From positions 186,001 through 250,000 of the forward strand of contig NC_013889.1 of the NCBI RefSeq assembly GCF_000025545.1: 64,000 nt of DNA, in the 5' to 3' direction. This DNA is from Thioalkalivibrio sp. K90mix. Lineage in GTDB: Bacteria; Pseudomonadota; Gammaproteobacteria; Ectothiorhodospirales; Ectothiorhodospiraceae. Each line of letters starts with the position of its first letter. The stretch's first letter is position 1. This document shows positions 40,626 through 49,164 of the stretch, in pieces. A model generated the notes under the pieces. That model did not search any database. It was not told where the DNA came from and was given only the letters and a program-made list of their open reading frames with translations. The translations under genes were made by a program, and so were the position numbers.

Positions 40626-41497
40626 TAGTTGGCCTCCACCGCGAAGATTCGGTTATTTCGGACGCGAACACTTTCGTCGAAGGTTACCTGCGTGTTTCCG
40701 CTGGATCGGTCGGCAGCTTCAAGGGTGACCCGGATCTGACGGCTTTCGATCAGTACGTTGTCCCGATCGGGCTCGAGGGCTCCGTTGTAAGCCTGCTCGC
40801 AAAAGCTACGGCTCTCTTCTTCCGCTTCCCAAAATGCGTCGTCTTCTGTGTTTCCGCTGTCGCTACTAAGGTCCAGTGATGTATTGAGGCATGTCGAGCC
40901 TTCGGTGCTGAAGACCAGCGAGTTGACGCGAATTGTTCTGGGATCGGTTAGTGCTTCCCAACTGCCGTCTGCACAGCTCTCGGTGGTGGTCACATCAGAT
41001 GACGCCAGGATCTGGATAACACCTGCTGAGTTAAGACGGTAGCCAAAGACAAACTGCCGGGACCCTATCAGGTCCGAAAGGTCGAACTCGAGAGATGCGT
41101 CTTCAGGGGCGTACTGGAAAGTCGGGTCGTAGCTCACCAGGATGCAGTTTGCAGTTCCGCCGTCATGGTCATGAATGGTGATGTTGCGGGTTTCGTCCAT
41201 GAATGGGTTTTCTGGCATTCCGGTTTCTTCTGACACCTCGATACGGCTCGGATGTGAGTAGCCAGCTCGCCGGATGTCGCTAGCCATGAGGTCCATCGAA
41301 ATTCGTGTATCTTGTGTCACCCGGGCTTCTGTAACGACAAAGGCGCTGCCGCGTATCACGGTGATGTACAGAGCAATAACACCCGCTACCACGATCGTCC
41401 CGACGAGGATTCCGATCATCAGTTCAACTAATGTGAAGCCTCGGCTAGGACGGATTCGGGGGAGGCAGCACTCTGGACGGAGTCGGGTGGTCAGCAT
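40625..41497 (-). CDS. PilW-like minor pilin (second set)
   Basis: 290 residues: SRG-FTLVELMIGILVGTIVVAGVI and TQDTRISMDLMASDIRRAGY match PilW. The C-terminal half is acidic and Ser-rich. It overlaps the upstream fimT-like gene by 7 bases and shares one base with the PilX-like gene. Confidence 0.88.
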   Translation of the reverse strand: MLTTRLRPECCLPRIRPSRGFTLVELMIGILVGTIVVAGVIALYITVIRGSAFVVTEARVTQDTRISMDLMASDIRRAGYSHPSRIEVSEETGMPENPFMDETRNITIHDHDGGTANCILVSYDPTFQYAPEDASLEFDLSDLIGSRQFVFGYRLNSAGVIQILASSDVTTTESCADGSWEALTDPRTIRVNSLVFSTEGSTCLNTSLDLSSDSGNTEDDAFWEAEEESRSFCEQAYNGALEPDRDNVLIESRQIRVTLEAADRSSGNTQVTFDESVRVRNNRIFAVEAN

Positions 41498-42039
41498 GCT
41501 GGGTAAGCCCCCATTGTGCGATTCGTTCCGCAGGCACTTGGCCGCCCAATCGGATTAATCTGAACTTCCATCTGGAAACTGTTGGGTGACGAGGTGAATG
41601 CGATGGTTTCGCGTGACCCCGAGACCATGCTGCGGACATGGTCGAATCGTAATTCCTGGTCACCGGTCATGTTGATGTTTCGGTAGTCACTAGAAACGGT
41701 GGTTCGCAGGATGGGGTCTTCCTCGCCTGCTATCGTGATCTCGCACGCGTCACCCGCACCCGCGGGCTCAAAGCAGTCACAGCCGGCCGTCTGCGAGATG
41801 CCGTGGCACCAATCGTCACCATCGGTCTGACTCACGAACCAGATGTCCCGCCCCTGCTTGATTGCCTCGCTACGGGCGGTCTGAATCTGATCGAGGGCGC
41901 TTTCCGCCGCCCCGACCAGGCGGCGTTGCTCGGCCAGGTTGAAGGCTGGGACGGCTAGCGTAATCAGAATCACCAGGACGGAAATGGTGATCATTAGTTC
42001 GATCAGGGTAATCCCGAATTGGCGTGACAACTGGGACAT
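41491..42039 (-). CDS. GspH/FimT-like minor pilin (second set)
   Basis: 182 residues from MSQLSRQFG-ITLIELMITISVLVILITLA, with AESALDQIQTARSEAIKQG as the FimT marker and a Cys-rich centre (CHGISQTAGCDCF). First gene of the second minor-pilin set, divergent from a PilE/A-like pilin gene. The start chosen places a normal class III leader; in-frame upstream codons run into the divergent gene. Confidence 0.88.
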   Translation of the reverse strand: MSQLSRQFGITLIELMITISVLVILITLAVPAFNLAEQRRLVGAAESALDQIQTARSEAIKQGRDIWFVSQTDGDDWCHGISQTAGCDCFEPAGAGDACEITIAGEEDPILRTTVSSDYRNINMTGDQELRFDHVRSMVSGSRETIAFTSSPNSFQMEVQINPIGRPSACGTNRTMGAYPAC

Positions 42040-42242
42040 GGGTGCTCCGGTCGGTGCGCGCGGCGCGCGTGTAGCGTTGTCTGTAGTATACGATTTGGCC
42101 CATGTACCCGGGGTGGCTGAGCGGCGCGATTGGCCACCGTTGGAGGTGCGTAATCCACCGTTCGCCTGTGCTAGGCATTGCAGTGGGGGGGGATGTGGTG
42201 AAATCAAAGACAGTCGTTTTCGCTCGAACGAGGGAGGCCGCC

Positions 42243-42665
42243 ATGCGCCGCCAACAAAACAGACCCAAAGGTTTTACGCTGATCGAGTTGATGATTGTGG
42301 TGGCCGTGATCGCGATCATTGCCGTAATCGCCTATCCCGCTTATCAGAACCACATCCTGAAAGCGCAGCGTGCCGATGCGCACGACTCTCTGCTGCGGAT
42401 TCAGCTCGAGCAAGAACGTTTCCGGGCAAACAACCCGGAATACGCAGGAAACTCCGAGCTGACCGAGAGTCGCCCGGTGGGGCTGGGGTTGAACGACGTA
42501 ACGGATGATGGTCATTACAACCTGGCGATTTCCTCCTCATCCGGCTCCGGGTTTACTGCCACGGCGACCGCTACTGGGCGGCAGGCAAACGACAGCAGCT
42601 GCGGCACCATCACGTTGGAAGTCTCTGGTGGGCAGGCAGCGCGTACGCCGGAGGCGTGCTGGTAG
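42243..42665 (+). CDS. PilA/PilE-like type IV pilin
   Basis: 140 residues: [33 protein letters not shown] is a perfect type IVa leader and helix; the globular part is small and Ser/Thr-rich, ending in the disulfide region [10 protein letters not shown]...PEACW. A GGGAGG site precedes the ATG by 5 nt. It could be the minor pilin PilE of the divergent second set or a major-like pilin; length suits either. A terminator follows. Confidence 0.9.
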   Translation: MRRQQNRPKGFTLIELMIVVAVIAIIAVIAYPAYQNHILKAQRADAHDSLLRIQLEQERFRANNPEYAGNSELTESRPVGLGLNDVTDDGHYNLAISSSSGSGFTATATATGRQANDSSCGTITLEVSGGQAARTPEACW

Positions 42666-42721
42666 CGCCCGCTATCTCGCCAGTCCGCAGGATTTTGTTC
42701 GTGAGAACGTGCTATCGGGGC

Positions 42722-42755
42722 GACAAGCCACCAAGCGGTGGCTTGTCTGCTTTTT
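42722..42755 (+). terminator. Intrinsic terminator after the pilin gene
   Basis: Perfect 11-bp stem GACAAGCCACC/GGTGGCTTGTC with a 4-nt loop and a following TTTTT. Confidence 0.92.
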
Positions 42756-42849
42756 GTGTCAGCAATGGAACGGTTTGGAAACTTGCGTGCCTATCTGGAC
42801 AAGGGCTTTGTGCTGACGAGGTCCTCATTCCATGTGGTGAAAGGGCGCT

Positions 42850-43731
42850 ATGACGGCTGAGGCGGCAACACGCAACGTTCAGGCAATGGAACAGGCGGAT
42901 CTGCTGGATCTCCAGCAGCGAGCGGCGCGCAAGGTGCGGCTGGATGTCACGTTTCGTGACGAGGCGCGTTCGGGGGCGGTGACGCCCGAGTTGCAGGTGA
43001 TTCCGGCGGGTGAGGGCGAGATCGGTTCGGATGCCTCGGAGTACGGGCATCAGGAACACGAGTCGCCGCGGCGTTATGTGGTGCTGGAGAGGCCCTTTGC
43101 GCTGGGCCGCTTCGCGGTCACGCGCGAGGAGTGGGACGCCTTCGCCGAGGCGACGGGCTGGGAGCCCTGGGACTGGCTGGTATGGCCGCGGACACCGCGC
43201 ACGCCGATCTTTAACATCAAGCCGGCCAGCATCCAGCAGTATCTCGAATGGCTGAGCGAGGAGACCGGCAAGCGCTATCGCCTGCCCACGGAAGCCGAGT
43301 GGGAATACGCCTGCCGGGCCGGTACGCGTACGCCTTTTGCCTTCGGCGAGGTGGTGGGCTGCCGCGATGTGCACTTCAACTCCCTGTTCCCCTACGAGGA
43401 GCGCCGCCAGCGCCGCAAGTGGTACCTGCCCGCCTGTTTCCCGCTGTCCCGCCCGCTGGATGTTGGCAGCTTCCAGCCGAACCTGTGGGGCCTGTACGAC
43501 ATGCACGGCAACGTGCAGGAATTTACCTCCACCCCTTGGCATGATGACCATGCCAGCCTGCCGCGCGATGGCGTATACCGCCGCGATCCGGACAACGAGT
43601 GGGTCGTGGTCAAGGGCGGCTCCTGGTTCGACCCGGCAGTCGCCACCCGAAGCGCCGCCCGGCGTCGCCGCAACATCGACGAGATGGACACCAACCTCGG
43701 TTTCCGCGTCCTGCGGGAGCTGGATGATTAG
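42850..43731 (+). CDS. FGE/SUMF1-superfamily protein lacking the catalytic cysteines
   Basis: 293 residues of the formylglycine-generating-enzyme-like fold: RYVVLERPFALGRFAVTREEWDAF, RLPTEAEWEYACRAGT, NLWGLYDMHGNVQEF and VVKGGSWFDP. In true FGEs two Cys follow the GGSW motif; here the corresponding stretch (GGSWFDPAVATRSAARRRR) has none, so sulfatase activation is unlikely. The family also includes EgtB-like oxygenases, kinase fusions and carbohydrate-binding proteins. No sulfatase gene is nearby. It lies just upstream of an IS110. Confidence 0.85.
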   Translation: MTAEAATRNVQAMEQADLLDLQQRAARKVRLDVTFRDEARSGAVTPELQVIPAGEGEIGSDASEYGHQEHESPRRYVVLERPFALGRFAVTREEWDAFAEATGWEPWDWLVWPRTPRTPIFNIKPASIQQYLEWLSEETGKRYRLPTEAEWEYACRAGTRTPFAFGEVVGCRDVHFNSLFPYEERRQRRKWYLPACFPLSRPLDVGSFQPNLWGLYDMHGNVQEFTSTPWHDDHASLPRDGVYRRDPDNEWVVVKGGSWFDPAVATRSAARRRRNIDEMDTNLGFRVLRELDD

Positions 43732-43799
43732 GCGTTTGGTTGCCTGAGCACGATGCGTTTCGCCTTGCTCAACGCATCCTTGTGTCTTGCGGTTCACGG

Positions 43800-43962
43800 A
43801 TCGCTACCATGGACCGCACCGGGCTCGGGGTAACCCGATCGCATCCTGAGGTCACGAACCTGTGCCGTAGATGGGCCCCCGAGTCCTTTTTCATCTCGAA
43901 GTTTGAACGGTATCCAAGCCCCCCGTAAGGGACGGGTGAGGCTGTACGGACAAGGCGAGAGG
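43800..43962 (+). ncRNA. Predicted bridge RNA of IS110 copy 1
   Basis: Guides can be read in the noncoding left end, in the order expected for IS110 bridge RNAs. CGCATCCT (43840-43847) equals the left target flank (43773-43780). CCGTAG (43865-43870) is complementary to right target CTACGG (44974-44979). ACGGTATC (43907-43914) equals the right end of the element (44967-44974). ACAAG (43950-43954) is complementary to the left end CTTGT (43779-43783). RNA limits are approximate. Confidence 0.75.
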
Positions 43963-43967
43963 ACGAG

Positions 43968-44960
43968 ATGGCCCATATCGGCATTGATGTCAGCAAGAAC
44001 AAGCTCGACTGCATGTGGGTCCGGGATCTGGAGGCGGGCAAGGTCAAGCCGAAGGTATTCCCGAACCGCCCGGACCAGTACCCGGAGTTGCTGCGCTGGC
44101 TGCAGCGCAACACGGGTGAAGCGCCCGAGACGCTTCAGGTGTATCTGGAAGCCACCGGCATCTATCACGAACCGCTGGCCTACTGGCTGCATGAGCAGGG
44201 GGTTCGGGTCCATGTGCTGAACCCGGCCCAAGTGCGCTTCCACGCCCAGGGCATGGGGGTGCGCAACAAGACCGACCGCAAGGACAGCATGATGCTGGCG
44301 CGTTACGGCATCGAGCGCGCGCCACGGCGCTGGCAGCCCGAGCCGCCCGAGGTGCGGGAGCTCAAGCGCCTGCTCAGCCGGCTGGAAGCCCTTGAGGAGG
44401 ACATCCGGCGCGAGGAGAATCGCCTGGAGAAGGCGCAGTTCAGCGAGGACACCCTCGCCCAGGCGTCGATCGACAACGTGCTGCAAGCCCTGCGCGAGGA
44501 ACACCGTCGGCTACAGCAGCAGATCGATGATCACTTCGACGCGCATGATCATCTCAAGCGGGATCGGGCCTTGCTGGAGAGCATCCCCGGCATCGGCCGG
44601 GTGTTGTCGGCGTCGATGGCCGCGACGTTGCGCAGCCGTGCGTTCACGAGTGCTCGGCAGGCGGCGGCGTTCCATGGGCTGGTACCGGTCCTGCAGGAGT
44701 CCGGGACCTCGGTCCAGCGACCCCCGCGGCTGGCGAAGGCCGGCTCGGGGCGGCTGCGCAAAACGCTCTACATGGCCGCTGTGGTGGCCACCCGCTACAA
44801 CCCGGACGTGCGGCGCCAGTACCACCGCCTCCTGAGGCGGGGCAAAGCCAAGATGGCCGCCATCGGGGCGGCCATGCGCAAGCTCCTGCACATCGCCTTC
44901 GGCGTCCTCAAGTCGCAAACCCCGTATCAACCCCGAAATGACACGCCTTGCACCTCATAG
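43968..44960 (+). CDS. IS110-family transposase (DEDD recombinase)
   Basis: 330 residues. The N-terminal RuvC-like DEDD domain shows AHIGIDVSKNKLDC, LEATGIYHEPL and NKTDRKDSMMLARYG; the C-terminal Tnp_20 domain shows SIPGIGRVLSASM and the region with the presumed catalytic Ser (AAFHGLVPVLQESGTSV). A coiled coil with EEDIRREENRLEKAQ links them. Intact, so probably active. The 5' leader holds a predicted guide RNA. Confidence 0.96.
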   Translation: MAHIGIDVSKNKLDCMWVRDLEAGKVKPKVFPNRPDQYPELLRWLQRNTGEAPETLQVYLEATGIYHEPLAYWLHEQGVRVHVLNPAQVRFHAQGMGVRNKTDRKDSMMLARYGIERAPRRWQPEPPEVRELKRLLSRLEALEEDIRREENRLEKAQFSEDTLAQASIDNVLQALREEHRRLQQQIDDHFDAHDHLKRDRALLESIPGIGRVLSASMAATLRSRAFTSARQAAAFHGLVPVLQESGTSVQRPPRLAKAGSGRLRKTLYMAAVVATRYNPDVRRQYHRLLRRGKAKMAAIGAAMRKLLHIAFGVLKSQTPYQPRNDTPCTS

Positions 44961-44993
44961 GGCAAGACGGTATCTACGGTTGGGTGGCGATGC

Positions 44994-45024
44994 GTAGGGT
45001 GCACTGAGCGCAGCGAACTGCACC
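44994..45024 (+). repeat. Short repeat R2 upstream of higBA
   Basis: About 31 bp, GTAGGGTGCACTGAGCGCAG through GAACTGCACC. A second copy in the same direction lies at 45707-45737, so the two bracket higBA. Confidence 0.75.
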
Positions 45025-45065
45025 ATTAGTTTGCTGCTTACCGTTAAGCGTTATATTCTGTTTCC

Positions 45066-45344
45066 ATGATCAGAAGCTTTCGGTGTAGGGAAACCCGGGC
45101 GCTGTTCGAAACGGGCAGGAGTCGGCGTTGGTCGAGCGTCCGAACAATCGTGGAGCGCAAGCTGATTCAGCTTCAAGCGGCGGAGACACTGCAGGATTTG
45201 CGTTCTCCGCCGGGGAACCGGCTGGAGGCCCTGTCTGGCGACCGCGAAGGGCAGCACAGCATCCGAATCAACGCCCAGTGGCGCATCTGTTTCCGGTGGA
45301 CGGACGAAGGTCCCGAGGATGTGGAGATCGTCGATTACCACTGA
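45066..45344 (+). CDS. higB: HigB-type toxin
   Basis: 92 residues of the HigB/RelE killer family: MIRSFRCRETRALFETG, LQAAETLQDLRSPPGNRLEAL and QHSIRINAQWRICFRW with the conserved Arg/Trp active region, ending VDYH. Ribosome-dependent mRNA interferase by family. Toxin precedes antitoxin, the HigBA order. The gap to higA is 24 nt with AAGGAG. Confidence 0.92.
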   Translation: MIRSFRCRETRALFETGRSRRWSSVRTIVERKLIQLQAAETLQDLRSPPGNRLEALSGDREGQHSIRINAQWRICFRWTDEGPEDVEIVDYH

Positions 45345-45368
45345 AGGGTTCCGGAAGGAGGTTAGACC

Positions 45369-45668
45369 ATGAGCACAAGCGGTATGCGACCCATCCATCC
45401 AGGTGAGGTCCTGCGCGAGGAGTTTCTTGCCCCGTTGGGTCTCAGTGTGAACGCGCTTGCTGGGGCATTGCATGTTCCGACGACGCGCATGAACGACATT
45501 GTGCGCGAGCGTCGTGGCATTTCGGCTGACACGGCCATGAGGTTGGCGCGTTATTTCGGCACTTCCGAGCGTTTCTGGCTGAACCTCCAGCTCGAGTATG
45601 AACTGAGGCAGGCGCAACTCGAACTTTCGGAACGCGTGCGTCGTGAAATTGAGCCGCGGGCGGCTTGA
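45369..45668 (+). CDS. higA: HigA-type antitoxin
   Basis: 99 residues with a helix-turn-helix XRE domain: IHPGEVLREEFLAPLGLSVN, TRMNDIVRERRGISADTAMRL, FGTSERFWLNLQLEYELR. Neutralises HigB and represses the operon. An AAGGAGG site precedes it. Confidence 0.94.
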   Translation: MSTSGMRPIHPGEVLREEFLAPLGLSVNALAGALHVPTTRMNDIVRERRGISADTAMRLARYFGTSERFWLNLQLEYELRQAQLELSERVRREIEPRAA

Positions 45669-45706
45669 GTGGCGGCCGCGAGGGCGTGGGTGGATATGAG
45701 GTCGGC

Positions 45707-45737
45707 GTGGGGCGCGCTGAGCGCAGCGAATTGCACC
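45707..45737 (+). repeat. Short repeat R2 downstream of higBA
   Basis: Same family and direction as the copy upstream of higB (GCTGAGCGCAGCGAATTGCACC), with more divergence at its left end. Confidence 0.65.
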
Positions 45738-45765
45738 GTCTCGACGTGAGACTGCTCAGTTTTCC

Positions 45766-46305
45766 CTACAGCCAGCGGGCGAGCCAGAGGCGCAGGCGCA
45801 ACTCCAGGGGCGGGGCGTAGCCCTGCTTGCGGAAGACGATCTCGCCGTCGGGGTTGATGATGAAGGTCGCGGGTACGCCGCGGACGTTGTATTGCGAAGC
45901 GAGTTCGCCCTGCGGGTCGTTGATCACGGCCAGTTCGCGCTCGCGTTCGTTCAGGTGCTCCAGCACCTCCTCCGGCGTGCCGGACTGCATGGAGACCGTG
46001 AGCACCGGGTGGCTCTGCGACAGGCGCACGATCTCGCCTTCCTCCAGGCGGCAGATCGGGCACCAGGTGGCCCAGAAGTGCAGCAGCATGGGCTCGTCCG
46101 CGTAGTCGGCGAGCGTTACTGGCGTGCCATCCAGCAGTTGTGCCTCGAATTCGGGTGCCGGGCCCTCGACCATGTCGCGCGCCATCCAGGCGCGTACGGC
46201 CAGGAAGATCAACAGCGCGATGCCGATCTGGACGCCCCAGCTCAGGGCGCGGCGGCGCCGGGAAGGCTTCGGGCGTTGCGGTTTTTCGGGGCGAGTCTCG
46301 GTCAA
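45766..46305 (-). CDS. TlpA-like membrane-anchored thioredoxin
   Basis: 179 residues: a basic cytoplasmic start, one membrane helix (about 22-40) and a periplasmic redoxin domain with active site WATWCPIC (C82, C85) and cis-Pro loop GVPATFII. Could reduce cytochrome c or copper-site cysteines, or act like ScsD. It overlaps the LRV-repeat gene start region by 4 bases, so they are cotranscribed. Confidence 0.85.
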   Translation of the reverse strand: MTETRPEKPQRPKPSRRRRALSWGVQIGIALLIFLAVRAWMARDMVEGPAPEFEAQLLDGTPVTLADYADEPMLLHFWATWCPICRLEEGEIVRLSQSHPVLTVSMQSGTPEEVLEHLNERERELAVINDPQGELASQYNVRGVPATFIINPDGEIVFRKQGYAPPLELRLRLWLARWL

Positions 46306-46733
46306 CGGATCATCTCGGCTTGTCCGGGGCGGGCGCGGGTCCCGCGTTTTTTCGGGCCCTTGCGCACCGCAATGCGCACCAGTTCGTCTTCGTCATCCAT
46401 CAGTTGTTCCCGCTGCGCTTCGGTCAGAAGCGGATTGCGCGCGACGAAGTAGCGCAGGTTCGGGTCGCGGTCGTTCACGCAGGCCTCGACCTGTTCCGGT
46501 GTCAGGTCGGGGCGCTTGGCGCAGTTCAGGCGTACGGTCTGGTTGGGGTCGGCCAGCAGCAGGGCGACCTCCTCGGGCGTGAGGTCCATGCGGCGGGAAA
46601 AGTAGGCCTTCACCTGGGCGTGCTGGTCGCGGACCAGCAGGGGACGCCAGTGCACCTCGAGGTCCACGGACAGGGCGAGGTCCATGCGTTCCTCGAATGT
46701 CATTGCCTTGTATTGCTGTTTCAGGTCGGTCAT
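46302..46733 (-). CDS. LRV/HEAT-like repeat protein
   Basis: 143 residues with about three 23-25-residue repeats: [40 protein letters not shown] and [20 protein letters not shown], the leucine-rich-variant pattern of helical solenoids. No Fe-S cysteine cluster as in classic LRV proteins. The extreme C-terminus is basic. Function unknown; overlaps the TlpA-like gene, and is divergent from nadA. Confidence 0.75.
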   Translation of the reverse strand: MTDLKQQYKAMTFEERMDLALSVDLEVHWRPLLVRDQHAQVKAYFSRRMDLTPEEVALLLADPNQTVRLNCAKRPDLTPEQVEACVNDRDPNLRYFVARNPLLTEAQREQLMDDEDELVRIAVRKGPKKRGTRARPGQAEMIR

Positions 46734-46868
46734 GGCCGGGGCATTATAGGCGCCCGGGTTGGGATGCGCGGGCACGCCCCCACAATGTGTAGGAACGACA
46801 GCGCCTTGGGGCCTGTCGTACTATTAGCTAACGATAATTTGCCCCGCATGCCGGGATGTCGAGGACCC

Positions 46869-47951
46869 ATGACCGCACCGGTGGCCGAAATTCCGATCTT
46901 CCAAGTGCCGCGCACGGATCACGTGACGGCTTCGCTGCATGCGTTGACCGATGCCCAGCGCGACGAACTGGTGCGCCGGATCAAGCGCCTGCTGATCGAG
47001 CGCAACGCGGTGCTGGTGGCCCATTACTACGTGGACGAGTCGCTGCAGCGGCTGGCGGACGAGACCGGCGGCTGCGTAGCCGACTCCCTGGAGATGGCGC
47101 GCTTCGGCAAGGAGCATCCGGCCGAGACGCTGGTGGTCGCCGGGGTGCGCTTCATGGGCGAGACGGCCAAGATCCTGAGCCCGGAGAAGCGCGTGCTGAT
47201 GCCGACGCTGGAGGCCGAATGTTCGCTGGATCTTGGCTGCCCGGCGGACGAGTTCGCGAAGTTCCGCGCCCAGTATCCGGACCACACAGTGGTCGTGTAC
47301 TCCAACACCTCGGTAGACGTGAAGGCGCAGGCCGATTACGTCGTCACCTCCAGCATTGCCGTGCCGCTGGTCGAGCACCTGCGCGATCAGGGCAAGAAGG
47401 TCCTGTGGGCCCCGGACAAGCACCTGGGCGACTACATCCGCCGCACCACCGGTGCCGACATGGTGCTGTGGGACGGCTCCTGCGTGGTGCACGACGAGTT
47501 CCGCGCGTGGGCACTAGAGGATCTGCGTGGTCGCCACCCCGGCGCGGCGGTGCTGGTGCACCCGGAGTCCCCGCGCGAGGTGATCCACCAGGCCGATGTG
47601 GTCGGTTCCACCAGCCAGCTGATCGCGGCCGTGAAGGATCGCCCGGAGCAGGAATTCATCGTTGCAACCGACAAGGGCATCTTCTACAAGATGCAGCAGG
47701 CCGCGCCGGACAAGACGCTGATCGAGGCCCCGACCGGCGGCCACAGCGCCACCTGTACCAGCTGCGCCCACTGCCCGTGGATGGCGATGAACGACCTGGT
47801 CTCGCTGGCCGAGACCCTGGAAGACACCGCGGAGCCGGCGAAGAACGAGATCTTCGTCGACGAGACCGCGCGCCAGAAGGCCCTGGTGGCCACCCAGCGC
47901 ATGCTCGACTTCGCCGCCGAACACCGCAAGGCCACCGCCGGCGATGCCTGA
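46869..47951 (+). CDS. nadA: Quinolinate synthase
   Basis: Condenses iminoaspartate with dihydroxyacetone phosphate to quinolinate in NAD synthesis, using a 4Fe-4S cluster. The 360 residues show [26 protein letters not shown], the cluster Cys in [23 protein letters not shown] and [10 protein letters not shown], and [21 protein letters not shown]. The ATG follows GAGGA. The stop is only about 15 nt from the IS110 copy 2 border, so the original 3' untranslated region (a REP-like palindrome) is disrupted. Confidence 0.96.
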   Translation: MTAPVAEIPIFQVPRTDHVTASLHALTDAQRDELVRRIKRLLIERNAVLVAHYYVDESLQRLADETGGCVADSLEMARFGKEHPAETLVVAGVRFMGETAKILSPEKRVLMPTLEAECSLDLGCPADEFAKFRAQYPDHTVVVYSNTSVDVKAQADYVVTSSIAVPLVEHLRDQGKKVLWAPDKHLGDYIRRTTGADMVLWDGSCVVHDEFRAWALEDLRGRHPGAAVLVHPESPREVIHQADVVGSTSQLIAAVKDRPEQEFIVATDKGIFYKMQQAAPDKTLIEAPTGGHSATCTSCAHCPWMAMNDLVSLAETLEDTAEPAKNEIFVDETARQKALVATQRMLDFAAEHRKATAGDA

Positions 47952-47981
47952 CACGACGCCCCCGGTAGATACCGTCTTGCC

Positions 47982-48974
47982 CTACGGGGTGCAAGGGGTT
48001 TCATGGCGGGCTTGATACGGGGTTTGGGATTTGAGCACACCGAAGGCGATGTGCAGGAGTTTGCGCATAGCCGCCCCGATCGCCGACATCTTGGCCTTGC
48101 CGCGTGTCAGCAGACGTTGATGCTGGTGTCGCACGTCCGGGTTGTACCGGGTCGCCACCACCGCCGCCATGTAGAGCGCCTTGCGCAGTCGGCTGGAACC
48201 GATCTTCGCCAACCGCGAGGGCCGCCGGACCGTGGTCCCCGATTCTTCCAGGACCGGTGCCAGCCCATGGAACGCCGCCGCTTGTCGAGCGCTCGTGAAC
48301 GCGCGGCTGCGCAGCGCTGCGGTCATCGAGGCCGACAGCACGCGGCCGATGCCGGGGATGCTCTCCAGCAAGGTCCGATCCCGCTTCAGGTGGTGATGGG
48401 CGTCGAAGTGATCGTCGATCTGCTGCTGGAGCCGACGGTGTTCCTCACGCAGGGCCTGCAGGACGTTGTCGATCGACGCCTGAGCGAGGGTGTCCTCACT
48501 GAAACGCGCCTTCTCCAGGCGGTTCTCTTCGCGCCGCATATCCTGTTCCAGAGCCTCCAGGCGGCTGAGCAGGCGCTTGAGTTCCCGCACCTCCGGCGGT
48601 TCGGGCTGCCAGCGTCGTGGTGCGCGTTCGATGCCGTAGCGGGCCAGCATCATGCTGTCCTTGCGGTCGGTCTTGTTGCGCACCCCCATGCCCTTGGCAT
48701 GCGAACGCACCTGGGCCGGGTTCAGCACGTGGACCTGCACCCCCTGATCATGAAGCCAGTACGCCAGCGGCTCGTGGTAGATGCCGGTGGCCTCCAGATA
48801 CACATGGAGCCCCTCGGGGGTCTCGCCGGTGTTGCGCTCGAGCCAGTGCAGCAGCTCCCGGTACTGGTCTTGGCGGTTCGGGAACACCTTGGGCTTCACC
48901 TTGCCCGCCTCCAGATCCCGGACCCACATGCAGTCGAGCTTGTTCTTGCTAACATCAACGCCAATATGAGCCAT
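47982..48974 (-). CDS. IS110-family transposase, copy 2
   Basis: 330 residues, close to identical to copy 1 apart from scattered substitutions (for example QDQYRELLHWLERNTGETPEG), with the same DEDD residues (HIGVDVSKNKLDC, LEATGIYHEPL, KTDRKDSMMLARYG) and Ser domain (FHGLAPVLEESGTTV). Intact. Divergence between the copies suggests separate arrivals rather than a fresh local transposition. Confidence 0.96.
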   Translation of the reverse strand: MAHIGVDVSKNKLDCMWVRDLEAGKVKPKVFPNRQDQYRELLHWLERNTGETPEGLHVYLEATGIYHEPLAYWLHDQGVQVHVLNPAQVRSHAKGMGVRNKTDRKDSMMLARYGIERAPRRWQPEPPEVRELKRLLSRLEALEQDMRREENRLEKARFSEDTLAQASIDNVLQALREEHRRLQQQIDDHFDAHHHLKRDRTLLESIPGIGRVLSASMTAALRSRAFTSARQAAAFHGLAPVLEESGTTVRRPSRLAKIGSSRLRKALYMAAVVATRYNPDVRHQHQRLLTRGKAKMSAIGAAMRKLLHIAFGVLKSQTPYQARHETPCTP

Positions 48975-48979
48975 CTCGT

Positions 48980-49145
48980 CCTCTCGCCTTGTCCGTACAG
49001 CCTCACCCGTCCGTCACGGAGGGGGGTCTTGGATACCGTTCAAACTTCGAGATGAGAAAGGACTCGGGGGCCAATCTACAGAACAGGTTCGTGACCTCAG
49101 GAGCCTGACGGGTTACCCGAGCCCAATACGGTTCATGGTAGCGAT
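48980..49145 (-). ncRNA. Predicted bridge RNA of IS110 copy 2
   Basis: Read on the minus strand: CAGGCTCCT (49099-49107) equals its own left target flank (49165-49173). CTGTAG (49076-49081) is complementary to five of six bases of right flank CTACCG (47963-47968). ACGGTATC (49032-49039) equals the element's end (47968-47975). ACAAG (48988-48992) is complementary to the other end. The first two segments differ from copy 1 while the last two are the same, as expected for target versus donor guides. Confidence 0.75.
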
Positions 49146-49164
49146 CCGTGAACCGCAAGACACA

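Larger units (their letters stand above)
43781..44975 (+). mobile_element. IS110-family insertion sequence, copy 1
   Basis: About 1.195 kb, defined by comparison with the inverted copy 3 kb away. Both junctions carry a CT dinucleotide (43779-43780 and 44974-44975), as expected for the IS110 core. Removing the element rejoins CAACGCATC-CT-ACGG, an intact R2-type repeat, so the target was a repeat. The long 5' and very short 3' noncoding ends mark the IS110 rather than IS1111 group. Confidence 0.92.

Noticed and set aside
42107-42180. Possible tRNA-Ser/Leu (TGGCTGAGCGG resembles a D arm)
   Set aside because: No matching acceptor stem at the 3' side and no proper T-loop (GTTCRANNC) at the right distance.
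42850-43731. Sulfatase-activating FGE
   Set aside because: Catalytic cysteines after GGSW are missing and no sulfatase gene is nearby.
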